64,000 nucleotides of DNA from Companilactobacillus allii (GCF_001971585.1 NZ_CP019323.1:920053-984052); one strand, 5' to 3'; shown: positions 25,392 through 34,207, counted from the first letter of the stretch. Program-made: numbers and translations. The notes: a model not told the origin generated them from the sequence alone.

Positions 25392-26501
25392 ATGGCTGTA
25401 TTAAAAAGAGTTTTTTCAGATAAGGTCTTGTGGATTGCTGGTGCAGCAGCAATCCTCACCTCCATATTTATAAGTCCACCGCAATTAATGGATATTAATT
25501 GGAAGACGATTGCTTCCATTCTTTCAATGATGATTATAATCCAAATCTATGATTACTTAGATTTTTTGAAGTATTACGCGGCTTATTTAACACATAAAGC
25601 TAAGACTACACGACAAATGATGCTCATGCTAGCTAGTATATCCTTTTTTGGCGCTATGTTCTTAACTAATGATGTTACGATTTTGACGTTGGTACCATTA
25701 TATTACCAACTCTCTAAACATTTGAAAGTAAATCCGATTTTCCCTGTCATAGTAATCGCTATGGCAGCTAATTTAGGTAGTATTTTCACTCCATTTGGTA
25801 ATACGCATAATTTATTCCTATTGACGCATTATAATTTAGGAATCGGACAATTCTTCATGATGTCGGCACCGATAACTATTGTTAACTTTATAGCAATTTT
25901 CTTAGTCACAAGATTCTTCGCTAAGGATAAAGTTGAACTCAGTGAGTTGCCAACAGTTGAATTGAATATTCCAAGTTTGACGCTGACTGTGTTTGTTACA
26001 GTTATTATTTTCTTGGGAATCTTCAAAGTCATTCCAATGTGGGGTTCATTGATCGCCGCAATATTGCTGGTGATCTTCATTAATCCACACATTTTGGAAT
26101 CAGTTGATTATTCGATTGTACTTATTTTTATGTGCTTTTTTATTGCCGTTGGGAATCTCAACCGTGATCCGGCAATCGTTGATCACCTACAGAATTTCAT
26201 TCAATCAAAAGGTAGCACATATCTAACTTCAATCATTACTAGTCAATTCATAAGTAACGTTCCATCGACCATTTTGATATCTAAATTCACTACATATGTT
26301 CATGCTGTGTTCTTGGGAACTAATATCGGTGGTTTAGGTTCTGTTGTTGCTTCATTGGCGAACTTACTAGCCTTTAAGCAATATAGATTCTTTTTCAAAG
26401 TACATCCAGGCAAGTATCTAATGTGGTTTAGTATAATTAACTTTTCGATGTTGATTATAATTGGTACGATTGGATATTTCTTAATTGATTTTGGACTTTA
26501 G
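25392..26501 (+). CDS. ArsB/NhaD-superfamily permease (SLC13-like)
   Basis: A polytopic membrane protein of 369 residues of the ion-transporter superfamily that includes citrate carriers, ArsB and NhaD. Ten or more hydrophobic segments are visible. FLTNDVTILTLVPLYYQL near residue 95 and NLGSIFTPFGNTHNLFLL near 125 match the conserved hairpin regions of the superfamily; FISNVPSTILISKF near 285 is the second-half counterpart. The substrate cannot be named. The ATG at 25392 follows AGGGGAAACG. It is a single gene with its own terminator. Confidence 0.8.
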   Translation: MAVLKRVFSDKVLWIAGAAAILTSIFISPPQLMDINWKTIASILSMMIIIQIYDYLDFLKYYAAYLTHKAKTTRQMMLMLASISFFGAMFLTNDVTILTLVPLYYQLSKHLKVNPIFPVIVIAMAANLGSIFTPFGNTHNLFLLTHYNLGIGQFFMMSAPITIVNFIAIFLVTRFFAKDKVELSELPTVELNIPSLTLTVFVTVIIFLGIFKVIPMWGSLIAAILLVIFINPHILESVDYSIVLIFMCFFIAVGNLNRDPAIVDHLQNFIQSKGSTYLTSIITSQFISNVPSTILISKFTTYVHAVFLGTNIGGLGSVVASLANLLAFKQYRFFFKVHPGKYLMWFSIINFSMLIIIGTIGYFLIDFGL

Positions 26502-26502
26502 A

Positions 26503-26532
26503 TGACTTCACTTAATTGTGAGGTCTTTTTTG
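26503..26532 (+). terminator. Intrinsic terminator of the permease gene
   Basis: GACTTCAC-TTAATT-GTGAGGTC is followed by TTTTTT, 2 bp after the stop codon. Confidence 0.85.
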
Positions 26533-26591
26533 TTAGGATTATAATCCTAACTTATGATAGAATTCGGATAAATTAGAATTATAATCCTAAC
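26532..26591 (+). promoter_or_regulatory. Duplicated palindrome containing a -10 box
   Basis: GTTAGGATTATAATCCTAAC at 26532-26551 is a perfect 20-bp palindrome. TTAGAATTATAATCCTAAC at 26573-26591 repeats it with one change. Both contain TATAAT, so either could be a -10 box inside an operator. They precede an ATPase gene remnant. Confidence 0.55.
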
Positions 26592-26594
26592 AAA

Positions 26595-26915
26595 GTGAAG
26601 GGTGAAAATTATAATGATAATTTTGGCCATCAAATTGAAAACATTGTTTACATTGAACTGTTGCGTCGAGGTTACAAGGTTGATATTGATAAAGATGAAG
26701 ATAGAGAAATAGATTTTGTAGCAAAAAAAGGAAAGAATATAGAATACTTTCAGGTAACTATGCAATTACCGACAGATAGTGATAGAGAAGTCGATAACCT
26801 AAAAAAATTGGATGATAATTATAAGAAGACAGTCATTACTGCCAATCGTATGGATACAGGAAACGTCGATGGGATAGGTGTTGTTCATATTGTGGATTGG
26901 TTACTTGAGAACTAA
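26595..26915 (+). pseudogene. Remnant of DUF4143-type AAA ATPase (C-terminal domain only)
   Basis: About 106 codons matching the C-terminal nuclease-like domain of AAA/DUF4143 ATPases: FGHQIENIVYIELLRRGYKVDI, EIDFVAKKG and IEYFQVTMQL. The N-terminal AAA module, normally about 300 residues with Walker motifs, is missing; the space upstream is filled by a permease terminator and a palindromic promoter. Only a GTG start without a good ribosome site is available. It is most likely a deletion remnant that has kept the original promoter region, although expression as a small protein cannot be excluded. Confidence 0.7.
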
Positions 26916-27296
26916 TTCGAATTACTTAAGTACCTTTTTACAATTGAAAAGATTGCGACTGATAATAGTAAAATGGGGGTAGAGATTGATAAATATGGAC
27001 TACCAACAGTTATTAGGTATATTTCTATGATTGCCATTATTAGTAGTATTGCTCTTAACATGTAATCGATTGATTTACTCATAAGTTATTCCACTTTCAA
27101 AATGTATTTTGTAGAAGGATACTTGATAGTATCCATTAAGTGAATTGTGTCACATGAGTCTGGATGGATTTTTAATCGCTTTTATTTGTTACGTAAAATG
27201 TTTCACAGGAAACTTTATAATTTGGTAGGTTTTTGATTTTTTAATGTTTCAACACATAAAAAAGGAACTAGGCTTAATAGCTTAGTTCCCTTTTTT
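26916..27296 (+). other. Intergenic region with possible short transcript
   Basis: TTTACA (26937-26942), an 18-bp spacer and GATAAT (26961-26966) could be a promoter. A strong terminator stem GGAACTA/TAGTTCC with A6 and T6 flanks lies at 27257-27296. In between are a GGATAC/GTATCC hairpin near 27117-27134 and only tiny open frames, among them one of 30 codons from 26974 without a ribosome site. A small RNA or broken peptide gene is possible. Confidence 0.3.
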
Positions 27297-27310
27297 GGTC
27301 TGGCGAAAAC

Positions 27311-27418
27311 GCGATAAAAACCAACAGAATCCTGCGCCTGCTACAAATATTGAATGCACCACTTCGTGGTACCTTCAATATTTTAGGCAGTTCAAATTCT
27401 CCCGTTGGTTCTAAACGC
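27311..27418 (-). repeat. 3'-end long hairpin element E19 (variant B)
   Basis: The arms GCGATAAAAACCAAC (27311-27325) and GTTGGTTCTAAACGC (27404-27418) match at 12 of 15 positions. The interior contains AATATTGAATGCACCACTTC and GTGGTACCTTCAATATT, closely like E18. The arm lies 1 bp after the stop of the peroxidase gene. Confidence 0.75.
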
Positions 27419-27419
27419 T

Positions 27420-28364
27420 CTAATATTCTTTATCCGCAATTTTCTCCAATGTATCTTTAGAAGGAATAAAGAACAAATTACCTGTGATTGGGGTACTGAA
27501 GTCTAACAGGCGGTCACTTTTTGTGAACATATTTGTTAACATTCTATTTGTAATTGAGAAGTCTTTGGAATATCCGATGAAGTATGTTCCTTTTAGGTCT
27601 TTGGCTGGTTCTGAATAGGGTACGTTCATGCGAACAATTTTATGCTCTACTCCGTTGACTTCGTCTTTTGAAGCTACGTTATGGGCATTTTTTAATTTTT
27701 CGTCATCATCTAATTCTCGGTCATTGAACTTGTGTCTACCGATTGATTTTTCTTGGTCTTCTGTCTTTAAGGCATCCCAAGCGTCCATATTATGTGTATA
27801 TTTTTGGGCAAAGGCATATGAACCGTTGACGAATTCTGGGTCTTCGTTTTCATCGATCAATGTGTAATCCATTGATTCAATTCCGGCTGGATTCTCTGTT
27901 CCGTCGATGAATCCGATGATGGCACGTCCTTCAAAGTAACGGAATCCGTGGGTTTCGTCTTCGACTGTTGTAATTGGACGGAGTATGCCCATGAATTGGT
28001 CCATTAATTCATAACAAACGGCCATTTTGCTAGCTCTAACGTGGATGAATAAATCTCCGGGAGTAGATACGGCTGTATACTTTGGTCCTTTGATTTCCTT
28101 AAAAGGTGTGAGTTGTTTGGGCTTTGGTGCTTCTGGGAAAAGATAATCCCAAGCATCTGATCCAAATCCCCAAGCAATATGTGCTTGAGCTTCTGGTGCA
28201 CGAACTCTCATACTATTGATGATTGAATTAGACATATCTGAGAATTCAGCGATTGCATCTTTCACAGCAGCCTGGTCATCATGCTTTAACATCAATGTTG
28301 TGAAAATAACACTTTCACCAGCATCTTTATAAACATCTTGAGCACGTTTGATATCAACGGTCAT
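27420..28364 (-). CDS. DyP-type heme peroxidase
   Basis: A heme peroxidase of 314 residues of the dye-decolorising family. The GXXDG motif appears as GFIDGTENP near residue 153, with its catalytic Asp. The likely heme-ligand His is in KNAHNV (about 228), the distal Arg in KIVRMNVPYS, and GTYFIGYSKDFSITNRML near 263 is the conserved heme-pocket segment. No signal peptide is seen, so it is cytosolic. Physiological substrate is unknown; heme must be acquired if the host does not make it. It is a single gene with a hairpin element at its 3' end. Confidence 0.92.
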   Translation of the reverse strand: MTVDIKRAQDVYKDAGESVIFTTLMLKHDDQAAVKDAIAEFSDMSNSIINSMRVRAPEAQAHIAWGFGSDAWDYLFPEAPKPKQLTPFKEIKGPKYTAVSTPGDLFIHVRASKMAVCYELMDQFMGILRPITTVEDETHGFRYFEGRAIIGFIDGTENPAGIESMDYTLIDENEDPEFVNGSYAFAQKYTHNMDAWDALKTEDQEKSIGRHKFNDRELDDDEKLKNAHNVASKDEVNGVEHKIVRMNVPYSEPAKDLKGTYFIGYSKDFSITNRMLTNMFTKSDRLLDFSTPITGNLFFIPSKDTLEKIADKEY

Positions 28365-28710
28365 ATTATTACCTCCAAATATTTAACTTATGCATAAATA
28401 TTATCACATAAAACGTTTAATCATAGACATATGGGATTGTAAATTTGGAAATATACTCAATGTAAAAATAACTGATAATATCAAGTTTGATCAACGATGA
28501 AATGTACGTTTTGGATACATCTTCCTTTTTATGTGACTAATCAAGTTCTACCTGATATTCTTCTCAATAACGTCGTAGGAAATTGTTCAGACGTTTAATA
28601 AAAATAATAATAAAATTTAATTTTCGTAAAAATAAATTGTTGATTTTGTCAACAATTTGCATAATAATTATCCATAATATAGTAAAGAACATTGAAGGGA
28701 AGCCACATAT
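28365..28710 (+). promoter_or_regulatory. Intergenic region with palindrome before the C59 hydrolase gene
   Basis: TTGTTGA-TTTTG-TCAACAA at 28637-28655 is a perfect 7-bp inverted repeat that overlaps the probable -35 region of the hydrolase gene; CATAAT and TATAGT further down are -10 candidates. It is a likely operator. The remainder of the 346-bp gap holds nothing I can name. Confidence 0.45.
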
Positions 28711-29727
28711 ATGTGCACAAGTATTAGTTATGAAGCGTTAGACGGATCGAAGTTTTTAGCAAGGACAATGGATTTTGCCTTTGAGTTAAATGGACAACCA
28801 ACATTTTTACCAAGAGATTACGATTGGATCTCATCATTTGATAATAAGACTTATCAAACTAGTTACGCCATTATGGGAACTGGTGCTAAATATGGTAATA
28901 ACTATATGGTAGCCGATGGATTCAACGAATATGGATTGTCATGTGCTGAATTGTACTTCCCACATGAATATGTCTATGACGAGAAACCAACTGATGGTGA
29001 TATGAACCTGGTATCTGAAGAATTCATCTTGTGGGCCTTGGGTAATAACAAGACGATTGATGAATTACGTGAGAACATCAAAAAAGTTCACATCATTGAA
29101 TCTGATAAAGGTGTAATGGGAACTAATCAACCATTGCATTGGATATTTAGTGATGCCACAGGAGACACATATATCATCGAACCAGAAGGTGATGGATTAG
29201 TTCTTGAAGAAGATAAGATTGGTGTCATGACCAATACACCTGACTTTGATTGGCATAGAACTAACTTGGCTAATTATTTGGGTGCTTCAACTAATAACTT
29301 TAATTCAGCACAATTCGGTGATGAAGAAATCACTAAATTGGGTCAAAATGGTACATTCAGATTACCTGGTGGATATACTGCAGTCGATAGATTCGTTAGA
29401 ACAGCCTTCAATAGAACACATACTGAAAAACCTGAGAATGCTACCGAAGCAGTACCAACAATCATGCATATCTTGGACAGTGTCGTAGTACCAAAGGGAG
29501 TAAACATAGGAGATCGCGGTCCCAGCTATACACAATATCAAGCAATCCTTGATATGACCAACAAGACAATGTATTACATCCCATATTCAAATCAAACAGT
29601 CTTTTCCGTAACCATGACAGACGATTTGATCAAAAATCAAACAACACCTAAAGAATTTGAAATCCCAATGACACAAGGTTTTGTTAATCTAGAGCGTGAA
29701 AATGCACGGGTAATTTCCGAGCATTAA
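28711..29727 (+). CDS. Linear amide C-N hydrolase, C59 family (bile salt hydrolase / penicillin V acylase)
   Basis: A cytosolic Ntn-hydrolase of 338 residues. After removal of Met1, Cys2 is the nucleophile (MCTSISYEA); Arg and Asp in LARTMDF, Asn in ADGFNEYGLS, Asn in VMTNTPDFDWH and Arg in VDRFVRTAFNR complete the usual catalytic set. Bile salt hydrolase and penicillin acylase activities cannot be told apart reliably by eye; the FNEYGLSCAELYFP loop is not decisive. GAAGGGA precedes the start. The final 12 residues (ERENARVISEH and neighbours) are encoded by the 5' arm of hairpin element E9. Confidence 0.9.
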   Translation: MCTSISYEALDGSKFLARTMDFAFELNGQPTFLPRDYDWISSFDNKTYQTSYAIMGTGAKYGNNYMVADGFNEYGLSCAELYFPHEYVYDEKPTDGDMNLVSEEFILWALGNNKTIDELRENIKKVHIIESDKGVMGTNQPLHWIFSDATGDTYIIEPEGDGLVLEEDKIGVMTNTPDFDWHRTNLANYLGASTNNFNSAQFGDEEITKLGQNGTFRLPGGYTAVDRFVRTAFNRTHTEKPENATEAVPTIMHILDSVVVPKGVNIGDRGPSYTQYQAILDMTNKTMYYIPYSNQTVFSVTMTDDLIKNQTTPKEFEIPMTQGFVNLERENARVISEH

Positions 29728-29805
29728 CGCAAATAGTTCCGGTATTCACGAGAGTGAATATCGGAACTATTTTTGTTAAGCGGAAGAAATTGTGCATTTT
29801 CACGC
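29694..29805 (+). repeat. 3'-end long hairpin element E9
   Basis: The arms GCGTGAAAATGCAC (29694-29707) and GTGCATTTTCACGC (29792-29805) are perfect complements. The interior is standard with stem TTCCGGTATTCACGAGAG. The left arm is coding sequence for the hydrolase, and GAGCATTAA supplies its stop codon. The right flank is GTTTTTGCAAGTATGAGG. Confidence 0.92.
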
Positions 29806-29875
29806 GTTTTTGCAAGTATGAGGATGCCCCTATCCACGAATTATCTAAGATCCAAAATTATTTTGGTATGTGTTT

Positions 29876-29941
29876 TCATAAGCTTATGAGATATAATGAT
29901 AAAGAAAGATAGCAACCATATAATAAATTGGTACGTTCCAA
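29876..29941 (+). promoter_or_regulatory. gntR promoter with two operator candidates
   Basis: TCATAAGCTTATGA (29876-29889) is a perfect palindrome directly before the -10 box TATAAT (29892-29897). AATTGGTACGTTCCAA (29926-29941) lies in the leader and differs at only two positions from a site upstream of the phosphoketolase gene, suggesting that the GntR protein binds both. Confidence 0.55.
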
Positions 29942-29952
29942 AAGGGGTAACT

Positions 29953-30678
29953 ATGGCAGATTTGATTTATCAAAAAATAATCAATGCACTAAAAAAGGAA
30001 ATAGACGCTGGTAAATTTCCAGATATGAAATTACCAGACGAGAGATCGCTAGCTGAAAACTATGACGTTAGTCGTAGCTCGATCAAAAGAGCACTAGCCA
30101 ATATGTCTGAACAAGGCATAATTTTTAAGAAGCGTGGTTCAGGTACTTTCATCAATCCACTATATTTGAGACAAGATTCTTATTTTAATTACAGTGGCAG
30201 TAACTTAGGAATCACGGATAGTTTCAATACAAATGGTCAAAAGCCTGGAGTCAAGGTGCTGAGCTTTGATGTCATTCGACCAGATGAAGAGCTACGTGAT
30301 AATTTGTTCTTAAAAAAAGGCGAATTTGTCTATGCGTTCAAACGTCTACGTCTATTAGATGATGTAGCGTTTATGATTGAGACAGGATATATTCCGATCA
30401 AGTTAGCACCAGAGTTGTCTGAGCAAATAGCTTCCGATTCTATCTTTAATTATGTAGAGTCTGAACTGGGTAAAGAGGTCAACAAGACTTACTTGACCAT
30501 TTCAGCGAAACCATCTGATGAAGAAGGTCAAAAGTTGTTGAACTTAAAGGCTAATGAACCCATTGGTCTGATGGAAGGTATCTTTTTCTTAAACGATGGG
30601 ACACCTTTTGAATTCTCAACTATGAAACTTCATTATAAGTATTTCAAATATGATTCATTCGTTGACTTGGATAAGTAG
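29953..30678 (+). CDS. GntR/HutC-family regulator next to phosphoketolase
   Basis: A regulator of 241 residues with an N-terminal winged helix (about 1-70; DVSRSSIKRALANM and RGSGTFI) and a UTRA ligand domain (about 90-235). I chose the ATG at 29953, preceded by AAAGGGG, over an upstream frame extension starting at 29896. It lies 103 bp before the phosphoketolase gene on the same strand, and a 16-bp near-palindrome is shared by the two leaders. It probably senses a sugar phosphate and sets phosphoketolase expression. Confidence 0.88.
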   Translation: MADLIYQKIINALKKEIDAGKFPDMKLPDERSLAENYDVSRSSIKRALANMSEQGIIFKKRGSGTFINPLYLRQDSYFNYSGSNLGITDSFNTNGQKPGVKVLSFDVIRPDEELRDNLFLKKGEFVYAFKRLRLLDDVAFMIETGYIPIKLAPELSEQIASDSIFNYVESELGKEVNKTYLTISAKPSDEEGQKLLNLKANEPIGLMEGIFFLNDGTPFEFSTMKLHYKYFKYDSFVDLDK

Positions 30679-30693
30679 TCAAGTTGTATATAA

Positions 30694-30750
30694 AATTGGG
30701 ACGGTCCAATTAATTAAATGGTTGACTTTTTATCGCTAACTGGTTATTAT
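30694..30750 (+). promoter_or_regulatory. xfp promoter with upstream GntR-type operator
   Basis: TTGACT (30722-30727), a 17-bp spacer and TATTAT (30745-30750) form a strong promoter. AATTGGGACGGTCCAA (30694-30709) ends 12 bp upstream of the -35 box, a position more typical of activation than of repression. Confidence 0.6.
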
Positions 30751-30781
30751 ATATTTGTAAATAAATAAGGAGTGTGCTGGT

Positions 30782-33130
30782 ATGACAGATTACTCATCAC
30801 CAAAATATTTAAACTTAATAGATAAATATTGGCGTGCAGCTAATTATATTTCTGTAGGTCAACTATATTTAAAAGACAATCCATTATTGAAGCGTGAATT
30901 AAAAGCTGACGATGTTAAGGTACATCCAATTGGACATTGGGGTACTATTGCTGGTCAAAACTTTATTTATGCTCATTTAAATCGTGTTATTAATAAATAC
31001 GGTGTAAACATGTTCTATATTGAAGGACCCGGACATGGTGGGCAAGTTATGGTTTCTAACTCATATCTTGACGGAAGCTATACTGAAACTTACCCAGAGA
31101 TCACACAAGATGAATCCGGTATGCAAAAATTGTTCAAACAATTTTCATTCCCAGGTGGAGTTGCTTCTCATGCTGCTCCTGAAACACCTGGTTCAATGCA
31201 TGAAGGTGGAGAACTTGGCTATTCAATCTCACACGGTGTTGGTGCTATATTAGATAACCCAGACCAAATCGCTGCAGTTGTTGTTGGTGATGGTGAGGCC
31301 GAAACAGGTCCACTTGCTACTTCATGGTTCTCAAACGTCTTCATTAACCCTGTAAATGATGGTGCGGTATTACCAATTCTTAACCTTAATGGTTTCAAGA
31401 TTTCTAATCCTACTATTCTTTCACGTAAGACAGACGAAGAACTTACTGAATACTTCAGAGGTCTTGGTTGGGATCCAATGTTTGTTGAAGGTGACGACCC
31501 TGAAAAGATGCACCCTGAAATGGCTAAAGTCATGGATAGTGCTATTGAAAAGATCGAAAGCATCCAAACAGAAGCAAGAAAACACCCAGCTTCAGAAGCC
31601 AAAATGCCTAAATGGCCAGTAATTATTTTCCGTGCACCTAAAGGCTGGACTGGTCCTAAGACTTGGGATGGTGTTCCAATTGAAGGCTCATTTAGAGCTC
31701 ACCAAATTCCAATTCCTGTTGACCAAAAAGATATGCAACATGCAGACGCTTTAGTAGACTGGATGGAATCATACAAGCCTAGTGAATTGTTCAATGAAGA
31801 TGGTAGCTTGAAGTCTGAAATTGCAGCAATTGCACCAAGTGGTACTAAGAGAATGGCTATGAACCCTATCGTCAATGGTGGTGTTGATCCTAAACCTCTT
31901 AAATTACCAGACTATAAGAACTATGCTTTGAAGTTTGATAAGCCAGGTGAAAAGAACGCTCAAGATATGATCGAATTAGGTAAGTATCTTGAAGCAGTCA
32001 TCAAGAACAATCCTGAGAACTTCAGACTGTTTGGACCTGACGAAACAATGTCTAACCGTCTATATGACATATTCAAGACAACAAACCGTCAATGGATGGA
32101 AAGTGTCAAAGAACCAAATGATCAATACGAAGCTCCATCTGGTCGTATTATTGATTCACAACTTTCAGAACATCAAGCTGAAGGATTCCTAGAAGGCTAT
32201 GCATTAACAGGTCGTCACGGTATCTTTGCAAGTTATGAAGCATTCTTAAGAGTTGTCGATTCAATGTTGACACAACACTTCAAGTGGTTAAGAAAAGCTG
32301 ATGAATTGTCATGGAGAAACAAGTATCCATCACTTAACATCATCGCTACATCAACTGCTTTCCAACAAGATCACAACGGTTACACTCACCAAGACCCAGG
32401 TATTATCACTCACTTAGCTGAGAAGAAACCTGCCTTCATTCGTGAATATTTCCCAGCTGACACAAACTCATTGTTGCCAGTAATGCCTAAGATTTTGGAT
32501 GACCAAGAAAAGATCAACCTATTGGTTACTTCAAAACAACCACGTCCTCAATTCTATTCAATTGAAGAAGGACAAGAATTGGCTGATAAAGGACTCAAAG
32601 TTATTGATTGGGCTTCAAATGATGACGGTGAACCTGATATTGTTATCGCAGCCGCAGGTACAGAACCTAACCTAGAATCTCTTGCTGCAATTAGTATCTT
32701 GCGCAAAGATGTTCCAGATCTTAAGATTAGATTCGTCAACGTTGTTGACCTATTGAAACTCAGATCACCAGAAGTTGATCCTCGTGGATTGTCTGATGAA
32801 GAATTCAACAGTATCTTCACAACAAACAAACCAGTACTATTCGCTTTCCATGGTTTCGAAGACATCATCAAAGATATCTTCTTTGACCGTGACAATCACA
32901 ACTTGTTCGTTCATGGTTACCGTGAGAATGGTGATATTACAACACCATTTGATATGCGTGTAGTTAATGAAATGGACCGTTTCCACTTAGCAGAAGAAGC
33001 AGCCGTTGCCGTATATGGTGACAAAGCTAATGACTTCGCAGACAAGATGGAAGCCAAAGTTGATAAGCATAACAAGTACATCCGTGAAAACGGTGAAGAT
33101 CTTCCAGAAGTTGAAAACTGGAAATGGTAA
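30782..33130 (+). CDS. xfp: Xylulose-5-phosphate/fructose-6-phosphate phosphoketolase
   Basis: A thiamine-diphosphate enzyme of 782 residues that splits xylulose 5-phosphate (or fructose 6-phosphate) into acetyl phosphate and a triose or tetrose phosphate, the key step of heterolactic sugar breakdown. Family marks include [44 protein letters not shown] followed by [13 protein letters not shown] (cofactor site, about residues 145-182) and [13 protein letters not shown]. Length is normal. GGAGTG lies upstream of the ATG. The regulator gene before it and a hairpin element after it complete the locus. Confidence 0.97.
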   Translation: MTDYSSPKYLNLIDKYWRAANYISVGQLYLKDNPLLKRELKADDVKVHPIGHWGTIAGQNFIYAHLNRVINKYGVNMFYIEGPGHGGQVMVSNSYLDGSYTETYPEITQDESGMQKLFKQFSFPGGVASHAAPETPGSMHEGGELGYSISHGVGAILDNPDQIAAVVVGDGEAETGPLATSWFSNVFINPVNDGAVLPILNLNGFKISNPTILSRKTDEELTEYFRGLGWDPMFVEGDDPEKMHPEMAKVMDSAIEKIESIQTEARKHPASEAKMPKWPVIIFRAPKGWTGPKTWDGVPIEGSFRAHQIPIPVDQKDMQHADALVDWMESYKPSELFNEDGSLKSEIAAIAPSGTKRMAMNPIVNGGVDPKPLKLPDYKNYALKFDKPGEKNAQDMIELGKYLEAVIKNNPENFRLFGPDETMSNRLYDIFKTTNRQWMESVKEPNDQYEAPSGRIIDSQLSEHQAEGFLEGYALTGRHGIFASYEAFLRVVDSMLTQHFKWLRKADELSWRNKYPSLNIIATSTAFQQDHNGYTHQDPGIITHLAEKKPAFIREYFPADTNSLLPVMPKILDDQEKINLLVTSKQPRPQFYSIEEGQELADKGLKVIDWASNDDGEPDIVIAAAGTEPNLESLAAISILRKDVPDLKIRFVNVVDLLKLRSPEVDPRGLSDEEFNSIFTTNKPVLFAFHGFEDIIKDIFFDRDNHNLFVHGYRENGDITTPFDMRVVNEMDRFHLAEEAAVAVYGDKANDFADKMEAKVDKHNKYIRENGEDLPEVENWKW

Positions 33131-33136
33131 AACAGA

Positions 33137-33248
33137 GCGCGACAATGCACGGGTAATTTCCGAGCATTAACGTAAATAGTCCCGGTATTCACGAAAGTGA
33201 GTACCGGGACTATTTTTGTTAAGCGGAAGAAATTGTGCATTGTCGCGC
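33137..33248 (+). repeat. 3'-end long hairpin element E10
   Basis: The arms GCGCGACAATGCAC (33137-33150) and GTGCATTGTCGCGC (33235-33248) are perfect complements. The interior is standard with stem AGTCCCGGTATTCACGAAAG. The right flank is GTTTCAGCAAGTTTAGGAAG. It starts 6 bp after the xfp stop. Confidence 0.92.
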
Positions 33249-33545
33249 GTTTCAGCAAGTTTAGGAAGAAAAGCAAGGGAACAGGAAACCACACTAAGAA
33301 TTCAAAAGTAAGATGAAAAGAAATTGTGCATTGTCGCGCGTTTCAGCAAGTTTAGGAAGAAAAGCGAGGGAACAGGAAACCGCACTAAGAATTCAAAAGT
33401 AAGATGAAAAGAAATTGTGCATTGTCGCTCGTTTCAGCAAGTTTAGGAAGAAAAGCAAGGGAACAGGAAACCGCACTAAGAATTCAAAAGTAATACGAAA
33501 AGAAATTGTATTTTGGAGTGCGTTTAAACTGTAAGTTTAATATGT
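33230..33545 (+). repeat. 91-bp tandem repeat array from element E10
   Basis: AAATTG plus the 3' arm recurs at 33230, 33321, 33412 and 33503, an exact 91-bp period. The first two units carry the E10 word unchanged, the third has one base change (GTCGCTCG), and the fourth, partial unit has a different word, GTATTTTGGAGTGC, which is close to the E8 word. Spacers (GGGAACAGGAAACC, CACTAAGAATTC) resemble those of E8. The next 270 bp up to the small membrane gene show no feature except AT-rich sequence and a probable promoter. Confidence 0.9.
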
Positions 33546-33817
33546 CAACCAAATATAAAGTTTAAAATAATTATCTAAGTTTTTTTCTAAGAACTAGTAA
33601 TTTTTAGTGACGTTAAAATATGTTTTTTTAGTAAATCACTACTGCCACTTACAATATTTCTTTAATTAATTCTAAGATAGTTAAGTGCTTTATTAGAGCG
33701 ACTCATGCCACTTTTTAAAAGCTCAAAAAGACGAAATGTAAACGGTTGTAAGTACCTAAATTACATGGTAGTCTCATCTATGGATGAATATATAAGATAT
33801 TTAAGGGGTGGATTATT

Positions 33818-34006
33818 ATGACAATGCAAATCGTACGTCAATTAACAGAAATATCAATTATGGCAGTGGTAGTAGTGTTCTTAATGTTACTATTCGTAAT
33901 GCAGAGCCGATATTCCATACCCGCTGTGGCAATCGTCGCCGTGATTATTGCCGTTTTCTCAGAAAATAATTTTACTAAGAAACATAACGTTAAATTCACG
34001 ATTTAA
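33818..34006 (+). CDS. Small membrane protein
   Basis: A 62-residue protein with one long or two short hydrophobic segments (ISIMAVVVVFLMLLFVMQSR, then AVAIVAVIIAVFS) and a basic C-terminus KKHNVKFTI. AAGGGGTGG lies upstream of the ATG. I recognise no family. It is a single gene with its own hairpin element 1 bp after the stop, which supports it being a real transcription unit. Confidence 0.65.
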   Translation: MTMQIVRQLTEISIMAVVVVFLMLLFVMQSRYSIPAVAIVAVIIAVFSENNFTKKHNVKFTI

Positions 34007-34007
34007 A

Positions 34008-34119
34008 GAGATATAGAATACGGGTAATTTCCGAGCATTAACGCAAATAGTTTTGGTATTCACGAAAATGAATACCGGAACTATTTTTGTTAAGCGTAAG
34101 AAATTGTATTCTATATCGC
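34008..34119 (+). repeat. 3'-end long hairpin element E11
   Basis: The arms GAGATATAGAATAC (34008-34021) and GTATTCTATATCGC (34106-34119) match at 13 of 14 positions; the exception is the otherwise constant GCG start, here GAG. The interior is standard with a few changes (AAGCGTAAG). The right flank is GTTTCAACCATC. Confidence 0.88.
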
Positions 34120-34165
34120 GTTTCAACCATCAATTTCAAATCCAGGATGTAATAATAAAAATGAA

Positions 34166-34207
34166 AGAGACCTTGAAGTTATAAAAACTTCAAGATCTCT
34201 TTTTTTG
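34166..34207. terminator. Strong hairpin terminator
   Basis: AGAGACCTTGAAGTT/AACTTCAAGATCTCT with a 5-base loop, followed by T7. It comes 46 bp after element E11, so the small membrane gene has two successive terminators. Confidence 0.85.

Noticed and set aside
31219-31602. Minus-strand frame of 127 codons within the phosphoketolase gene
   Set aside because: Antisense shadow of xfp; the plus strand is unambiguous along the whole stretch.
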